Source: Maritimibacter sp. REDSEA-S28_B5 (GTDB taxonomy: Bacteria > Pseudomonadota > Alphaproteobacteria > Rhodobacterales > Rhodobacteraceae). Taken from it: DNA of 64,000 nt. The notes beneath the pieces are model-generated. The model was not told where the DNA came from, did no database searches, and saw only the letters and a list, made by a program, of their open reading frames with translations. The stretch is from positions 62,001-126,000 of the forward strand of contig LUOO01000003.1 in assembly GCA_001626765.1 (NCBI GenBank), written 5' to 3'. The position numbers and the translations under genes are program-made. Of this stretch, positions 17,856-26,553 are shown in pieces; the first letter of the stretch is position 1, and each line of letters opens with the position of its first letter.

Positions 17856-18515
17856 TCAAACCCGCGCGATCATCAGGACCGCGACCCAATGCAGCACGGC
17901 AGCGGTCAGCACATGGCCGTGCCAGATGGCTCGCGCATAGGGCAGGGCCTTGTGATAGAAGAACGTGCCCACGGTATAGATCAGCCCGCCGACCGCCAGA
18001 AGGATCAGCGCGGCGAGCGGCAAGGCGGCCATGATCGGCCCGGCGGCCGCGAGCGCGAGCCAGCCCATGCCGATGTAGAGGTAGAACCCGAGCTTCTCGA
18101 ACCGGTCGAACCAGACGAGCTTGGCCAGCACGCCGACCGTGGCCATGGTCCAGCTGGCCGTGGCCAGCGCGATGCCCCAGCCGCCGCCCACGCCAATGAG
18201 CGCGATGGGCGTATAGGTGCCCGCGATCATCAGGTAGATCGCGGCGTGATCGAACCGGCGCAATACCGCCCGGATGCGCCCGTGCAGCGTCATGTTGTAG
18301 GCGGCAGAGAAGGCAAAGGTCGCGACCAGCCCGATGGCATAGGGCACAAGCGCCGCCACATGGGCGCCCGGCAGCGACAGGATCGCCATGGTCAAGAGCA
18401 CCGAGGCGAGCGCGACGGCGGCGACGACGCCAAGCACATGCATGACACCATCCGCCACATGCTCGGCAAAGCTGTGGTCGAGGACGAACTGTTCGATTTT
18501 TTCCCGCGTGGTCAT
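17856..18515 (-). CDS. hemolysin III family (PAQR-like) membrane protein
   Basis: Seven-helix membrane protein of 219 residues. The HlyIII/PAQR signature is visible: 'SAAYNMTLHGRIRAVLRRFDHAAIYLMIAGTYTP' (split here: Ser, Tyr, Asn, His and Asp in helices 2-3) and a C-terminal 'AIWHGHVLTAAVLHW' with the two metal-binding-type histidines. Despite the family name there is no sign of a secreted toxin. These are predicted membrane hydrolases or receptors of unclear role. ATG at 18515; it probably stands alone between the SYLF and TPM genes. Confidence 0.85.
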   Translation of the reverse strand: MTTREKIEQFVLDHSFAEHVADGVMHVLGVVAAVALASVLLTMAILSLPGAHVAALVPYAIGLVATFAFSAAYNMTLHGRIRAVLRRFDHAAIYLMIAGTYTPIALIGVGGGWGIALATASWTMATVGVLAKLVWFDRFEKLGFYLYIGMGWLALAAAGPIMAALPLAALILLAVGGLIYTVGTFFYHKALPYARAIWHGHVLTAAVLHWVAVLMIARV

Positions 18516-18615
18516 ACCCCTAGTCTAGCGCGGGAAGACAGGAAGGCGAGGTTGACGTGGGTGCCGATTGCGTGAGGGCGGCGGTGCTTCGCCGACGCCT
18601 TGCCGTGACCGGCCC

Positions 18616-19509
18616 TTACCAGCGCCCCGATGCGCCCCCGCCCGAAGACGACCCGCCCCCGAACCCGCCCGAAGACCCCGAGGACGAGGACGTGATCCGC
18701 GGAATCGTGTAGGGCGTGACCGCGTGATAACCGCAGTGCGGGCAGTCCATGATCTTTTCCCCGCGGCCCGAAGAGGATCGTGTCGGTGCCACCAGCCGGT
18801 TACGGATCGTGTCCACGCCGCGCTCGCCGCAAGATGGGCAGCGCGAGAGGCGGTCGATGATCTTGCGCGAAAACACCGCGATCAGCCCCGCGACGATACC
18901 GACGGCGCCGATGATCCAGCCAACCAGCCCACCGCCCGATCCCTCGGGCGTCCAGCTTTCCTCCGGCACGTTGCCCGCGGCATGATCCCGCGCGATCCGG
19001 GTGATCACCGCGTCGGTGCCATCCTCGATCCCCTCCGAGAAGTTGCCGTTGCGAAACGCCGGCAGCATGATCCGGTCGATGATGTCCTGCGCCTGCCGGT
19101 TGAAACCCGCAGGATACCCCGCGCCCAGTTCGACCCTCATTTCTCGATCGTTCACGAGGACGAGGATCAGGATGCCGTCGTCGCGGTCGGCATTGCCAAT
19201 GCCCCAGTGATTGAAAAGCCGGGTCGCGAAATCCTCCATCGTCGGTGCGGCGGTGAAGCCCTGCCGCGTGGGCAAGGTAAGCACCGTCGCCTCGACCCCG
19301 GTTTCCGTGCGCAGGAGTTCGAGCTGGCCCTTGATCCGCGTCTCGGCATCAAGGTCGATGACACCGGCGTAGTCGTTCACGTAGACGTTTTCGTAGACAG
19401 GCCAGCTTTCCGCATTGTCCTGCGCCTGACCTGCGAAGGGCGCGATGCACACGAGCGCCAGGAACCAGAGCAGGACGCCGGTCCGTCGCGTCAATTCCCT
19501 CGCCGCCAT
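18616..19509 (-). CDS. TPM-domain membrane protein with C-terminal Gly-rich tail
   Basis: Exported membrane protein of about 297 residues: a signal peptide ('VLLWFLALVCIAPFAGQAQ'), a TPM (DUF477, YgcG-like) domain about 45-165 with 'VYVNDYAGVID' and 'IGNADRDDGILILVL', a membrane helix ('LVGWIIGAVGIVAGLIAVF') and a small zinc-ribbon-like segment with two CxxC pairs ('CPSC', 'CPHC'). The tail is nearly all Ser and Gly. ATG at 19509 follows 'gggagggcgtgac'; a start 7 codons further upstream lacks this site. Members are linked to membrane-protein quality control, but the role is unproven. Confidence 0.85.
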   Translation of the reverse strand: MAARELTRRTGVLLWFLALVCIAPFAGQAQDNAESWPVYENVYVNDYAGVIDLDAETRIKGQLELLRTETGVEATVLTLPTRQGFTAAPTMEDFATRLFNHWGIGNADRDDGILILVLVNDREMRVELGAGYPAGFNRQAQDIIDRIMLPAFRNGNFSEGIEDGTDAVITRIARDHAAGNVPEESWTPEGSGGGLVGWIIGAVGIVAGLIAVFSRKIIDRLSRCPSCGERGVDTIRNRLVAPTRSSSGRGEKIMDCPHCGYHAVTPYTIPRITSSSSGSSGGFGGGSSSGGGASGRW

Positions 19510-19533
19510 GTCACGCCCTCCCGACATCAAAGG

Positions 19534-20931
19534 CTAGAGCCGCGCGGCGATGTCGCGCAGCACTTCGGGCGCCATCATGACATCTTCGCGCGTGCAATCA
19601 AACTGCCCGACCTGCATCCGGATCACGAAACGACCCTCGGCCTGTGTCTGGGTAAGGTAGATTCGCCCGTCCCGGTTCACGGCCTCCAGCAGCGCGGCGG
19701 TCCGCGCGTCGTCCTGGAAGCAGAAGGTGAAAAGCGACAGGATCGGTTCGGTCACGATCTCGAAACCTGGTAGCGCGGCAATGGCATCGCGCGCCTCGCG
19801 CGCCCAGGTGACGTGGTTGCGGATGCGTGAACGCAGACCCGCAAGCCCCTCTGATCGCAAGAGAAACCACAGCTTCAACGCCCGGAACCGGCGCCCTAGA
19901 GGGACCGTCCATTCGTTGTAGTTGACGACCTCGTCCTGTCCCAGCGTCTCGAGGTAGGCCGGACGAAGGCCCATCGTGCGGATCTGTGGCGCGGGGTCGC
20001 GCAGGAACTGGATCGACAGGTCGAATTGGGCACCCAGCCACTTGTGCGGATTGAAGGCGATTGAATCCGCCTTCTCAATTCCTTGCCACAAGTCCCTGAA
20101 TTCCGGGCAGATCATCGCGCTGCCGGCCCAGGCGGCGTCGACGTGGACGGGCAGACCGTGGCGATGCGCCACCGCGATGAGATCCTTGGGGTTGTCGGTG
20201 GCGCCGATGCCCGTGCCGCCAACCGCCAGCACGACACCCGCGGGCGTCATGCCCGCCGCCACGTCGTCGCGGATGAGGCGGTCCAGCGCATCTGGGTCCA
20301 TCGACCAGCGCCTGTCTTGGCCAAAGGTTGGCACTTTCACGAGGTTGTTCTGACCGATCCCCGACAGCCTCAGGGCCTTGTCCACGCTGGAATGCGTATG
20401 GGACGAGGCATAGAGGCGTAGCCTGGGCGCGCCTGAAAGACCGTCCGTAGCACCCTGAAAATCAAGCGCTTTCTCACGCATGGTCAGGACTGCGGTGAGT
20501 GTCGCGGTGGTGGCGCTGTCGTGGATCGTGCCGGTGAACGATCCCGGCAGTCCCAGCGCATTGCGCATCCAGTCGACGACCAGTGCCTCCATTTCGTTGG
20601 CCGCGGGCGCGGTCTGCCAAAGCATCGCTTGCCCGGCCATGGCATTGGCCAGTTGCTCGGCCAGCATCGACACGGGGGCGGCATTGGCCGGGAAATAGGC
20701 GAAGAACCTTGGGTGTTGCCAGTGGGTCATGGCATCGGGCACGAGCCGGGTGAAGTCGTCGAAGATCGTCTCGATCGATTCCGGCTCTTCCGGCACCGGA
20801 CCGTCGATCAGCTTGCGAAACGCACCGGGTTCAAGGTCGGGACGCACGGGGCGGTCGCGCAGACCGGCGTGATAGTCCCGCGTCCAGTCCGCGGCGCGTT
20901 TGGACCAATGGGCCAGGTCGTCGTGATCCAT
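19534..20931 (-). CDS. pyridoxal-phosphate-dependent amino acid decarboxylase family (group II / aromatic-L-amino-acid decarboxylase-like)
   Basis: PLP enzyme of 465 residues. 'FNPHKWLG' holds the Schiff-base lysine, 'VHVDAAWAGS' the aspartate that pairs with the pyridine nitrogen, and 'WQHPRFFAYFPAN' matches the N-terminal substrate region of group II decarboxylases. Relatives act on aromatic amino acids, glutamate or 2,4-diaminobutyrate, and some bacterial members are aldehyde-forming. The substrate is not readable. ATG at 20931 overlaps the TGA of tpiA (ATGA), so it is translationally coupled to a glycolytic gene, an unusual pairing. Confidence 0.88.
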   Translation of the reverse strand: MDHDDLAHWSKRAADWTRDYHAGLRDRPVRPDLEPGAFRKLIDGPVPEEPESIETIFDDFTRLVPDAMTHWQHPRFFAYFPANAAPVSMLAEQLANAMAGQAMLWQTAPAANEMEALVVDWMRNALGLPGSFTGTIHDSATTATLTAVLTMREKALDFQGATDGLSGAPRLRLYASSHTHSSVDKALRLSGIGQNNLVKVPTFGQDRRWSMDPDALDRLIRDDVAAGMTPAGVVLAVGGTGIGATDNPKDLIAVAHRHGLPVHVDAAWAGSAMICPEFRDLWQGIEKADSIAFNPHKWLGAQFDLSIQFLRDPAPQIRTMGLRPAYLETLGQDEVVNYNEWTVPLGRRFRALKLWFLLRSEGLAGLRSRIRNHVTWAREARDAIAALPGFEIVTEPILSLFTFCFQDDARTAALLEAVNRDGRIYLTQTQAEGRFVIRMQVGQFDCTREDVMMAPEVLRDIAARL

Positions 20932-21668
20932 CAGGCAGCCTCGAGCGCGGCGATGATGGGCGAGAAATCTTCGGCGGTCAGGCTCGCGCCGCCGACGAGC
21001 GCTCCGTCCACGTTGGAGACTGCGAATATCTCGGCCGCATTGCCGGGTTTCACCGAACCACCATAGAGAAGCCGCATGGCGTCTCCGGGAGGACCAAAGC
21101 GATCCACCAGTGTTTTCCGGATGAAATCATGCACGTCGCCGATCTGTTCAAGTGTCGGAATCTTGCCCGTGCCGATGGCCCAGATCGGTTCATAGGCCAC
21201 GACGAGGCTGCCATCGACATCGTCCGGGATCGATCCGGCCAGTTGCGCGCCGATGACATCGAGCGTCTCGCCGCCCTCACGCTGTGACAGGCTTTCGCCG
21301 CAGCAGATGAGAGGGGCCAGCCCCGCCGCCATCGCCGCCCGCGCCTTGGCCGCCACATCCTCGTCGCGCTCGCCATGGTCTTCGCGCCGCTCGGAGTGTC
21401 CGAGGATGACGTAGCGCGCGCCCGCATCCGCGAGCATTGCGGCCGAAATGTCGCCGGTATGCGCGCCTTTCTCGGCGGCATGGCAGTCTTGCCCGCCAAT
21501 CGCGACGATCTCGGATGTCGCGGCGAGCGAGGCGATGAGCGTGGCGGGCGGACAGATGAGAATATCGACCGAAGCGGCCGCATGGCTCACCTCCAGCGCC
21601 CGCACCACGGCGGAATCCGCCGCCAGTCCGTTCATCTTCCAGTTACCCGCTGCCAGTTTGCGCCGCAT
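20931..21668 (-). CDS. tpiA: triosephosphate isomerase
   Basis: Interconverts dihydroxyacetone phosphate and glyceraldehyde 3-phosphate. At 245 residues it starts 'MRRKLAAGNWKMNG' (substrate Asn/Lys), carries catalytic His in 'VILGHSERR', catalytic Glu in 'VAYEPIWAIGTGK' and the phosphate-binding 'LYGGSVKPGNA'. ATG at 21668 is chosen because NWKMN must lie about 10 residues from the start. The frame is open upstream to 21734 without family support. The stop overlaps the start of the PLP decarboxylase gene. Confidence 0.96.
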   Translation of the reverse strand: MRRKLAAGNWKMNGLAADSAVVRALEVSHAAASVDILICPPATLIASLAATSEIVAIGGQDCHAAEKGAHTGDISAAMLADAGARYVILGHSERREDHGERDEDVAAKARAAMAAGLAPLICCGESLSQREGGETLDVIGAQLAGSIPDDVDGSLVVAYEPIWAIGTGKIPTLEQIGDVHDFIRKTLVDRFGPPGDAMRLLYGGSVKPGNAAEIFAVSNVDGALVGGASLTAEDFSPIIAALEAA

Positions 21669-21768
21669 CGCCTGCTCCCTATGTGTCTTTCGGTTGTCAG
21701 GGCGACAGTAACGGGCAGGGCGTCCGCTGACCATAGGACGCGGCGATCAGGTGGCGGAGGTTTTCGGC

Positions 21769-22080
21769 TCAGAGCGCGGCGAGCGCCTGTCTCGCCCAGT
21801 CGGCGGCGGCGTCCGGGTCGTCCAGCGCCGCGTCAGGCAGGGTCCAGTAGTTCATGCCCCGCCCGTCGGCCATAGAGAATTTCTCCGACCCGGCGTCTGC
21901 GAGCCGGTCCGCGAAATCCCCGGAGGCCTTGAGGTAGATGCGTCCCTCAGCGGAAAGGATCGCAAAGATCTGACCCTCGCAATAGAGCGACAGACCTCCC
22001 ATCATCTTGCGGTGAGATAATCCGCCGACGCCCTCGAACAGCTCGTAGATCCGTTCGATGTCGGCGTCCGAGACCGCCAC
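21769..22080 (-). CDS. TfoX N-terminal domain protein
   Basis: Small protein of 103 residues matching the TfoX-N fold: 'RKMMGGLSLYCEGQIFAIL' and 'YLKASGDFADRL' are typical. Only the N-terminal domain is present, so it is not a full competence regulator TfoX/Sxy. Such short forms are common in alphaproteobacteria with unknown role. The GTG start (complement of 22078-22080) abuts the stop of the SufA-like gene at 22081, suggesting one transcript with the Fe-S genes. Confidence 0.82.
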   Translation of the reverse strand: MAVSDADIERIYELFEGVGGLSHRKMMGGLSLYCEGQIFAILSAEGRIYLKASGDFADRLADAGSEKFSMADGRGMNYWTLPDAALDDPDAAADWARQALAAL

Positions 22081-22443
22081 TTACTTCGCCGTCAGGCTTT
22101 CGTCGAACTTGATCGACTCGCCGCAACCGCAGGCATCGACCACGTTCGGATTGCGGAACTTGAAGCCGCTCTCGAGCAGCGAGACCTCGTAGTCGATTTC
22201 CGTCCCGAAGAGAAACATCTGCGCCATGGGGGCGATCATCACCCGCGCGCCGTCCTGTTCGACGACTTCATCCATGGGATCGACCTCGGACACGTAATCC
22301 ATTGTGTATTCCATGCCCGCGCAGCCGCCCTTCTTGACGCCGATCCGCAGGCCCTGCGTGCCGTCCCGCGACATGAGCTTGGCAATCTGGGTGGCCGCCC
22401 GATCCGTGATCGTGACTGCCTGTTTGCCGGGAATGCTGAACAT
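22081..22443 (-). CDS. sufA: HesB/IscA-family iron-sulfur assembly protein (SufA-like)
   Basis: A-type carrier that delivers Fe-S clusters to target proteins, 120 residues. The three ligand cysteines are present: one in 'GGCAGMEY' and two in the C-terminal 'ACGCGESI'. ATG at 22443 gives the usual length; an upstream extension to 22491 is unlikely. The neighbours are a SufT-like gene upstream and a TfoX-N gene downstream. The rest of a suf operon is not in this window. Confidence 0.88.
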   Translation of the reverse strand: MFSIPGKQAVTITDRAATQIAKLMSRDGTQGLRIGVKKGGCAGMEYTMDYVSEVDPMDEVVEQDGARVMIAPMAQMFLFGTEIDYEVSLLESGFKFRNPNVVDACGCGESIKFDESLTAK

Positions 22444-22506
22444 GGATGTCTCCTTTGCCTGCAATGTAGGAACCGCGCCGCGCCGTCTCAAGGACGGGGT
22501 GACGGA

Positions 22507-22869
22507 TCACATGAAGCCCAGCTCCAGCCGCGCCTCGTCCGACATCATGTCCATGCCCCACGGCGGGTCCCACGTGAGTTCGACCTGAACGTCCTTGACC
22601 CCGGCCACGGGGCTGATCGCGTCGATGATCCAGCCGGGCATGTCGCCTGCCACCGGGCAGCCGGGCGCGGTCAGGGTCATTGCGATGAAGACCTCGTTCT
22701 CGTCGTTGATGTCGATGGTGTAGACCAGCCCGAGGTCGTAGATATTCACCGGGATCTCCGGGTCATAGACGGTGCGGCAGGCCTCGACCACGCTGTCGTA
22801 GAGCGCGTGATCCGTCGAGGACGGCTTGATCAGCGGCGTGCCTTCGAGCTTCGGGGTTTCGCTATTCAT
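22507..22869 (-). CDS. sufT: SufT-like Fe-S assembly protein (MIP18/DUF59 family)
   Basis: Fe-S cluster maturation factor of 120 residues. The DUF59 core is clear: 'TVYDPEIPVNIYDLGLVY', then 'MTLTAPGCPVAGDMPGWI' with the conserved Cys, and 'VELTWDPPWGMDMMSDEAR'. ATG at 22869 follows 'gaaacgcgatg' context (GAGAAACGCG upstream); the frame runs on to 22950 but the family starts near here. It is followed closely by the SufA-like gene, so the two probably act together in Fe-S delivery. Confidence 0.88.
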   Translation of the reverse strand: MNSETPKLEGTPLIKPSSTDHALYDSVVEACRTVYDPEIPVNIYDLGLVYTIDINDENEVFIAMTLTAPGCPVAGDMPGWIIDAISPVAGVKDVQVELTWDPPWGMDMMSDEARLELGFM

Positions 22870-23098
22870 CGCGTTTCTCTTGTTCCGGGCCCTCTTGGAG
22901 AGGGCGAATTCCTGACCAAACACATAAGGATTTATCCGCACGGCGTCCACCCCGGCCGGTTGTGCCCGAGCGCGGAACAGCTGTGCCCGTGGCCCTGCCG
23001 AGCCGGACGGGCACGTTCATCAAATCGTGACCCGGGCGCGCTCGCGGCTTTCCCTCGGGGTGACCGGCGTCTAGACTCGGGCCACACTGGAGGACGAC

Positions 23099-23452
23099 AT
23101 GACCGCACTGGCTGACAAACATTGCAAGGCCCTGCCCAAGGGCACGCCCGCCCTGACCGAAGCCGAGGCGGCGGATCTGCTCGGCAGGCTCGCCGAAGGC
23201 TGGTGGATCGAGGGGGACACGCTATCCTGCCGGTTCAAGACGCGGAATTTCGCGCGCGCACTGGAGATCGCGAACCGTATCGGGGAACTGGCCGAGACCG
23301 AAGATCACCATCCCGACATCAAGCTGGGGTGGGGCTATTGCGAGGCAGGCTTCACCACGCATTCGGTGGGCGGATTGTCCGAGAACGATTTCATCTGCGC
23401 CGCCCGGATCGACGCGCTCGGGCTGGGCGCCGGGACCGAGACCGGGAGCTGA
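23099..23452 (+). CDS. phhB: 4a-hydroxytetrahydrobiopterin dehydratase (pterin-4-alpha-carbinolamine dehydratase)
   Basis: Recycles the 4a-hydroxy form of tetrahydropterin made by aromatic amino acid hydroxylases; some bacterial members serve other pterins. At 117 residues the active-site set is present: 'ETEDHHPDIKLGWGYCEAGFTTH' read as the EDHHPD motif (two catalytic His), and a distal His in 'TTHSVGGLSENDF'. ATG at 23099 follows 'ggaggacgac'. It is divergent from the SufT-like gene and 10 bases before an unknown lipoprotein gene. Confidence 0.92.
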   Translation: MTALADKHCKALPKGTPALTEAEAADLLGRLAEGWWIEGDTLSCRFKTRNFARALEIANRIGELAETEDHHPDIKLGWGYCEAGFTTHSVGGLSENDFICAARIDALGLGAGTETGS

Positions 23453-23462
23453 GGCCGCCGTC

Positions 23463-24548
23463 ATGCGCCTTGTCCACCTGATCGCGGTCGGGCTCCTCGG
23501 TCTGGCGGGGTGCGGCGGGGGCGAGACGCTGACCACCCGCACCTCCGGCAAGGATGTGCTGGCACCCTACGAGGCGGCCGACTGGCCCGGTTTCATGGCC
23601 GGAACAGAGTTGGATCCGGCGCGCGACTACATGCTTCTGGCCTATGTGCCGCCCGCCAATCCCATTGACCTCTCCACACCGAATGCGGCCCGTCGCACGC
23701 TGGCGCTCATGGTCTTCGACCAGTTGGGTGCGATGGAAGCGGGCACCACCCTCGGTCATCTGATTGTCGGATGGCAATGCGGCGGTCGGCGCGGTCTGGT
23801 GTCGATGACCGGCGAGCAGGACAGGCAGGGCCAGCGGATGTTGCTCGAAGGATGGGGCGTGACCCCGGTCCTGTCCACCTTTCTGGACGGCGCCCTCGTA
23901 GGGCAGGCCGATATACCCGAGGCGCAGGCGCGCACCTTGGCCGGGGGGCGCGGGGTCGTCATGGCCGCCGAGACCACGCGCGCCGGATGCGAGGCGGCGC
24001 GGACCGAAGTGGCGGCCTTTGCCAGGCACCCGAATGCGCCGCACCGGCGCTACAGTTTGCTGGAAAGCCCGGCGGCCTACGAGGGCGGCGGTTGCCTGTC
24101 TTTCGCGCTTCATATTGCGCGGGCCGCCGGGGTCATGCCGCGCCTGCCAGAGATCGCCCGGCGCGAGCTGGACCTGCGCGCGGTTCAGCTTGGCGCGCGC
24201 CCCATCGAGCCTGACCATGTCGAGGTCTACCGCGCCCCGGACGGGCAGCACCCGGATCGGCGAGCATCCTGGCTGGGCCTGCTGGTGGCGGATTGGGAAG
24301 ACGGACCTGTGATCGACCGGGTGACCGTGCCCGATGGCGAGGCGATCCTTGCTGCCATGACCTATGCCCGCGTCGGTGTCGCGCCAGCCACCGACTGGCG
24401 ATACTCGCGCATGATGGATGTCCAGGACCCGGTGATCGGGGCTGCCGCACGCTATGGCTATGGCTGGGCAGGGGCCTTTGCCACGCGGCGGATCACGGCG
24501 CTCGACGGAGCGTCGGTGCTTGTGCTGGAGCGAGGTCCCGGCGCCTAG
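23463..24548 (+). CDS. uncharacterized lipoprotein
   Basis: I do not recognise this 361-residue protein. The N-terminus is a clear lipoprotein signal, 'LIAVGLLGLAGCGGG', with acylated Cys about 17. The body has an early His-Cys stretch ('TTLGHLIVGWQCGG') and a later 'YEGGGCLSFALHIARAAG' where Cys starts a helix; this order resembles permuted papain-like (NlpC/P60-type) folds, but that is inference from motif shape only. It follows the pterin dehydratase gene by 10 bases and ends convergently, overlapping the DUF4336 gene by 4 bases. Confidence 0.65.
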   Translation: MRLVHLIAVGLLGLAGCGGGETLTTRTSGKDVLAPYEAADWPGFMAGTELDPARDYMLLAYVPPANPIDLSTPNAARRTLALMVFDQLGAMEAGTTLGHLIVGWQCGGRRGLVSMTGEQDRQGQRMLLEGWGVTPVLSTFLDGALVGQADIPEAQARTLAGGRGVVMAAETTRAGCEAARTEVAAFARHPNAPHRRYSLLESPAAYEGGGCLSFALHIARAAGVMPRLPEIARRELDLRAVQLGARPIEPDHVEVYRAPDGQHPDRRASWLGLLVADWEDGPVIDRVTVPDGEAILAAMTYARVGVAPATDWRYSRMMDVQDPVIGAAARYGYGWAGAFATRRITALDGASVLVLERGPGA

Positions 24549-25237
24549 AGCCAGTCGAAGGCGCGGTGGATGAGGGCACGGCCCTCGCTGCGCACAGGGG
24601 TGCCATGGGCCATGAGCACCCGCTCTACGGGCCAGCCAAGGATTGTTTCGACCGCCGCTTTCGTCGCGGGCCTGTCCGGGAAATTGATCCGGAACTTGCG
24701 CGGCACGGTCGGCTCGGTCTCGGTCATCCGGTCGAGCCGCGCCACTACGCGACGCCAGCCTCGATACCAGTCGGGGGGCATGTTCTGGAGGAGATCGGTG
24801 AAGATCGCGGTGCCGCTTGGCCGGTGGAAGAACACCACCTCGGTCATCAGACGGTTGTGCAGAACCACCGCCTCGAAACTGTCGCACCAGTCCGCGGGCA
24901 GGCTGTCGAGGCCAAGGTCGATGTCGAAGTCGACGGGTTTACCCGATTGACCGGGACGGGCGAAACCGGGCGCGGCAGCGATCCCGGCGTCGGGGAAACG
25001 TGCTTTCCATGCGGCCACATGGACGTGGTGAAGGGTGTTGGGGGCGATGATCCACGCGGGGGTGCCCAGAGCCTCGACCTCGGCAAAAAGCGCCTTGGAC
25101 GGGGCCACGGGCGACCAGAGCCACAGACCGCCGTCCGCCAATCGCGCGACCGCCATGCGGGTGGGGTAGGCAAACCCCAAGGCTGCCGTGATCGGCGGGC
25201 CGGGGCTGATCCAGAGGTGCTTGCCGAATGACTCCAT
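24545..25237 (-). CDS. DUF4336 domain protein
   Basis: Protein of 230 residues that matches DUF4336, a family related in fold to metallo-beta-lactamases but with altered metal motifs. Visible traits are '[20 protein letters not shown]', '[21 protein letters not shown]' with two His, '[20 protein letters not shown]' and a C-terminal '[12 protein letters not shown]'. No signal peptide is apparent. Function of the family is unknown. It is divergent from tgt, with 95 bases between the starts. Confidence 0.8.
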   Translation of the reverse strand: MESFGKHLWISPGPPITAALGFAYPTRMAVARLADGGLWLWSPVAPSKALFAEVEALGTPAWIIAPNTLHHVHVAAWKARFPDAGIAAAPGFARPGQSGKPVDFDIDLGLDSLPADWCDSFEAVVLHNRLMTEVVFFHRPSGTAIFTDLLQNMPPDWYRGWRRVVARLDRMTETEPTVPRKFRINFPDRPATKAAVETILGWPVERVLMAHGTPVRSEGRALIHRAFDWL

Positions 25238-25332
25238 GGCCCGAGGCTAGGACCGGCACGAGGGAACCACAAGCGCGTCGCGACAGGGTTAGGGCGTTGC
25301 GAAAGCGCGGGCTTGGGTCTATCGGAAGGCGC

Positions 25333-26463
25333 ATGACACAGCGCTTCTCCTTCGCCCTTCACGCCACCGACGGCAAGGCCCGCACCGGGCTGATTTCGAC
25401 CCCGCGCGGCGACATCCGAACGCCTGCCTTCATGCCCGTGGGCACGGCGGCGACGGTCAAGGCAATGCTGCCCGAAAGCGTGCGCGCCACCGGGGCCGAT
25501 ATTCTTCTCGGCAACACCTATCACCTGATGCTCCGGCCAGGCGCGGATCGGGTCGAGCGGCTGGGCGGCCTCCACCGGTTCATGAACTGGGAGCGGCCGA
25601 TCCTGACCGACTCGGGCGGGTTTCAGGTCATGTCGCTGGCCGAATTGCGCAAGCTGACGGAGGAGGGCGTCACCTTCCGGTCGCATGTGGATGGCTCGAA
25701 ACACATGCTCTCGCCGGAAACCAGTATGGAGATCCAGCGCAAACTCGGGTCGGACATCGTCATGTGTTTTGACGAATGTCCCGCGCTCCCCGCCGACGAG
25801 GCGATGGTCGAACGTTCCATGCGGCTGTCGATGCGGTGGGCGCAGCGGTCGCGCGATGCCTTTGGCGACCGGCCAGGACATGCGCTCTTCGGTATCCAGC
25901 AGGGCGGCGTGACCGAGCACCTGCGCGGCGAGAGCGCCGAGGCACTGAAGGCCATCGGGTTTGATGGCTACGCCATCGGCGGGCTTGCCGTGGGCGAGGG
26001 GCAGGAGGCGATGTTCGGAGTTCTGGACTATGCCCCCGACATGCTGCCCGAGGACAAGCCGCGCTATCTCATGGGCGTGGGCAAGCCGGACGATATCGTG
26101 GGTGCGGTGAAGCGCGGCGTGGACATGATGGACTGCGTGCTGCCGTCACGCTCGGGCCGGACCGGGCAAGCCTGGACCCGGCGCGGACAGGTCAACATCA
26201 AGAACGCGCGGCACGCCGACGACCCGAGGCCGCTGGAAGAGGGATGTTCCTGCCCCGCCTGCACCGGCTATTCCCGCGCCTATCTGCACCACGTCTACCG
26301 GACGGGCGAGATCATCGCCTCGATGCTCCTTACCTGGCACAACCTGCACTACTATCAGGTGCTCATGGACGAAATGCGGACGGCGATCGCGGCGGGCGAC
26401 TTTGCGGGATTCGAGGCACGGTTTCATGCAGAGCGGGCCAAGGGCGATATCGTGCCGCTCTGA
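25333..26463 (+). CDS. tgt: queuine tRNA-ribosyltransferase (tRNA-guanine transglycosylase)
   Basis: Replaces guanine 34 with preQ1 in tRNAs with GUN anticodons, the committed step to queuosine. At 376 residues it has '[12 protein letters not shown]' (general acid Asp), '[11 protein letters not shown]', the nucleophile Asp 267 in '[14 protein letters not shown]', and the zinc site '[16 protein letters not shown]'. ATG at 25333 matches the family N-terminus; the frame is open upstream to 25228 without support. tRNA-Asp(GTC), a substrate type, lies in this window at 33.9 kb. Confidence 0.96.
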   Translation: MTQRFSFALHATDGKARTGLISTPRGDIRTPAFMPVGTAATVKAMLPESVRATGADILLGNTYHLMLRPGADRVERLGGLHRFMNWERPILTDSGGFQVMSLAELRKLTEEGVTFRSHVDGSKHMLSPETSMEIQRKLGSDIVMCFDECPALPADEAMVERSMRLSMRWAQRSRDAFGDRPGHALFGIQQGGVTEHLRGESAEALKAIGFDGYAIGGLAVGEGQEAMFGVLDYAPDMLPEDKPRYLMGVGKPDDIVGAVKRGVDMMDCVLPSRSGRTGQAWTRRGQVNIKNARHADDPRPLEEGCSCPACTGYSRAYLHHVYRTGEIIASMLLTWHNLHYYQVLMDEMRTAIAAGDFAGFEARFHAERAKGDIVPL

Positions 26464-26553
26464 TCGGGGCTCATGTGGTGACGCCGGACCATCTGGCATT
26501 CTCCGTCGGTTCGGCGCCTGTCGCGCGCGCGACATCGCGAGGAATTGTCCAGA

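Noticed and set aside
17856..18515. 'Hemolysin' as a virulence toxin
   Set aside because: HlyIII/PAQR-type integral membrane protein; no secretion or toxin features.
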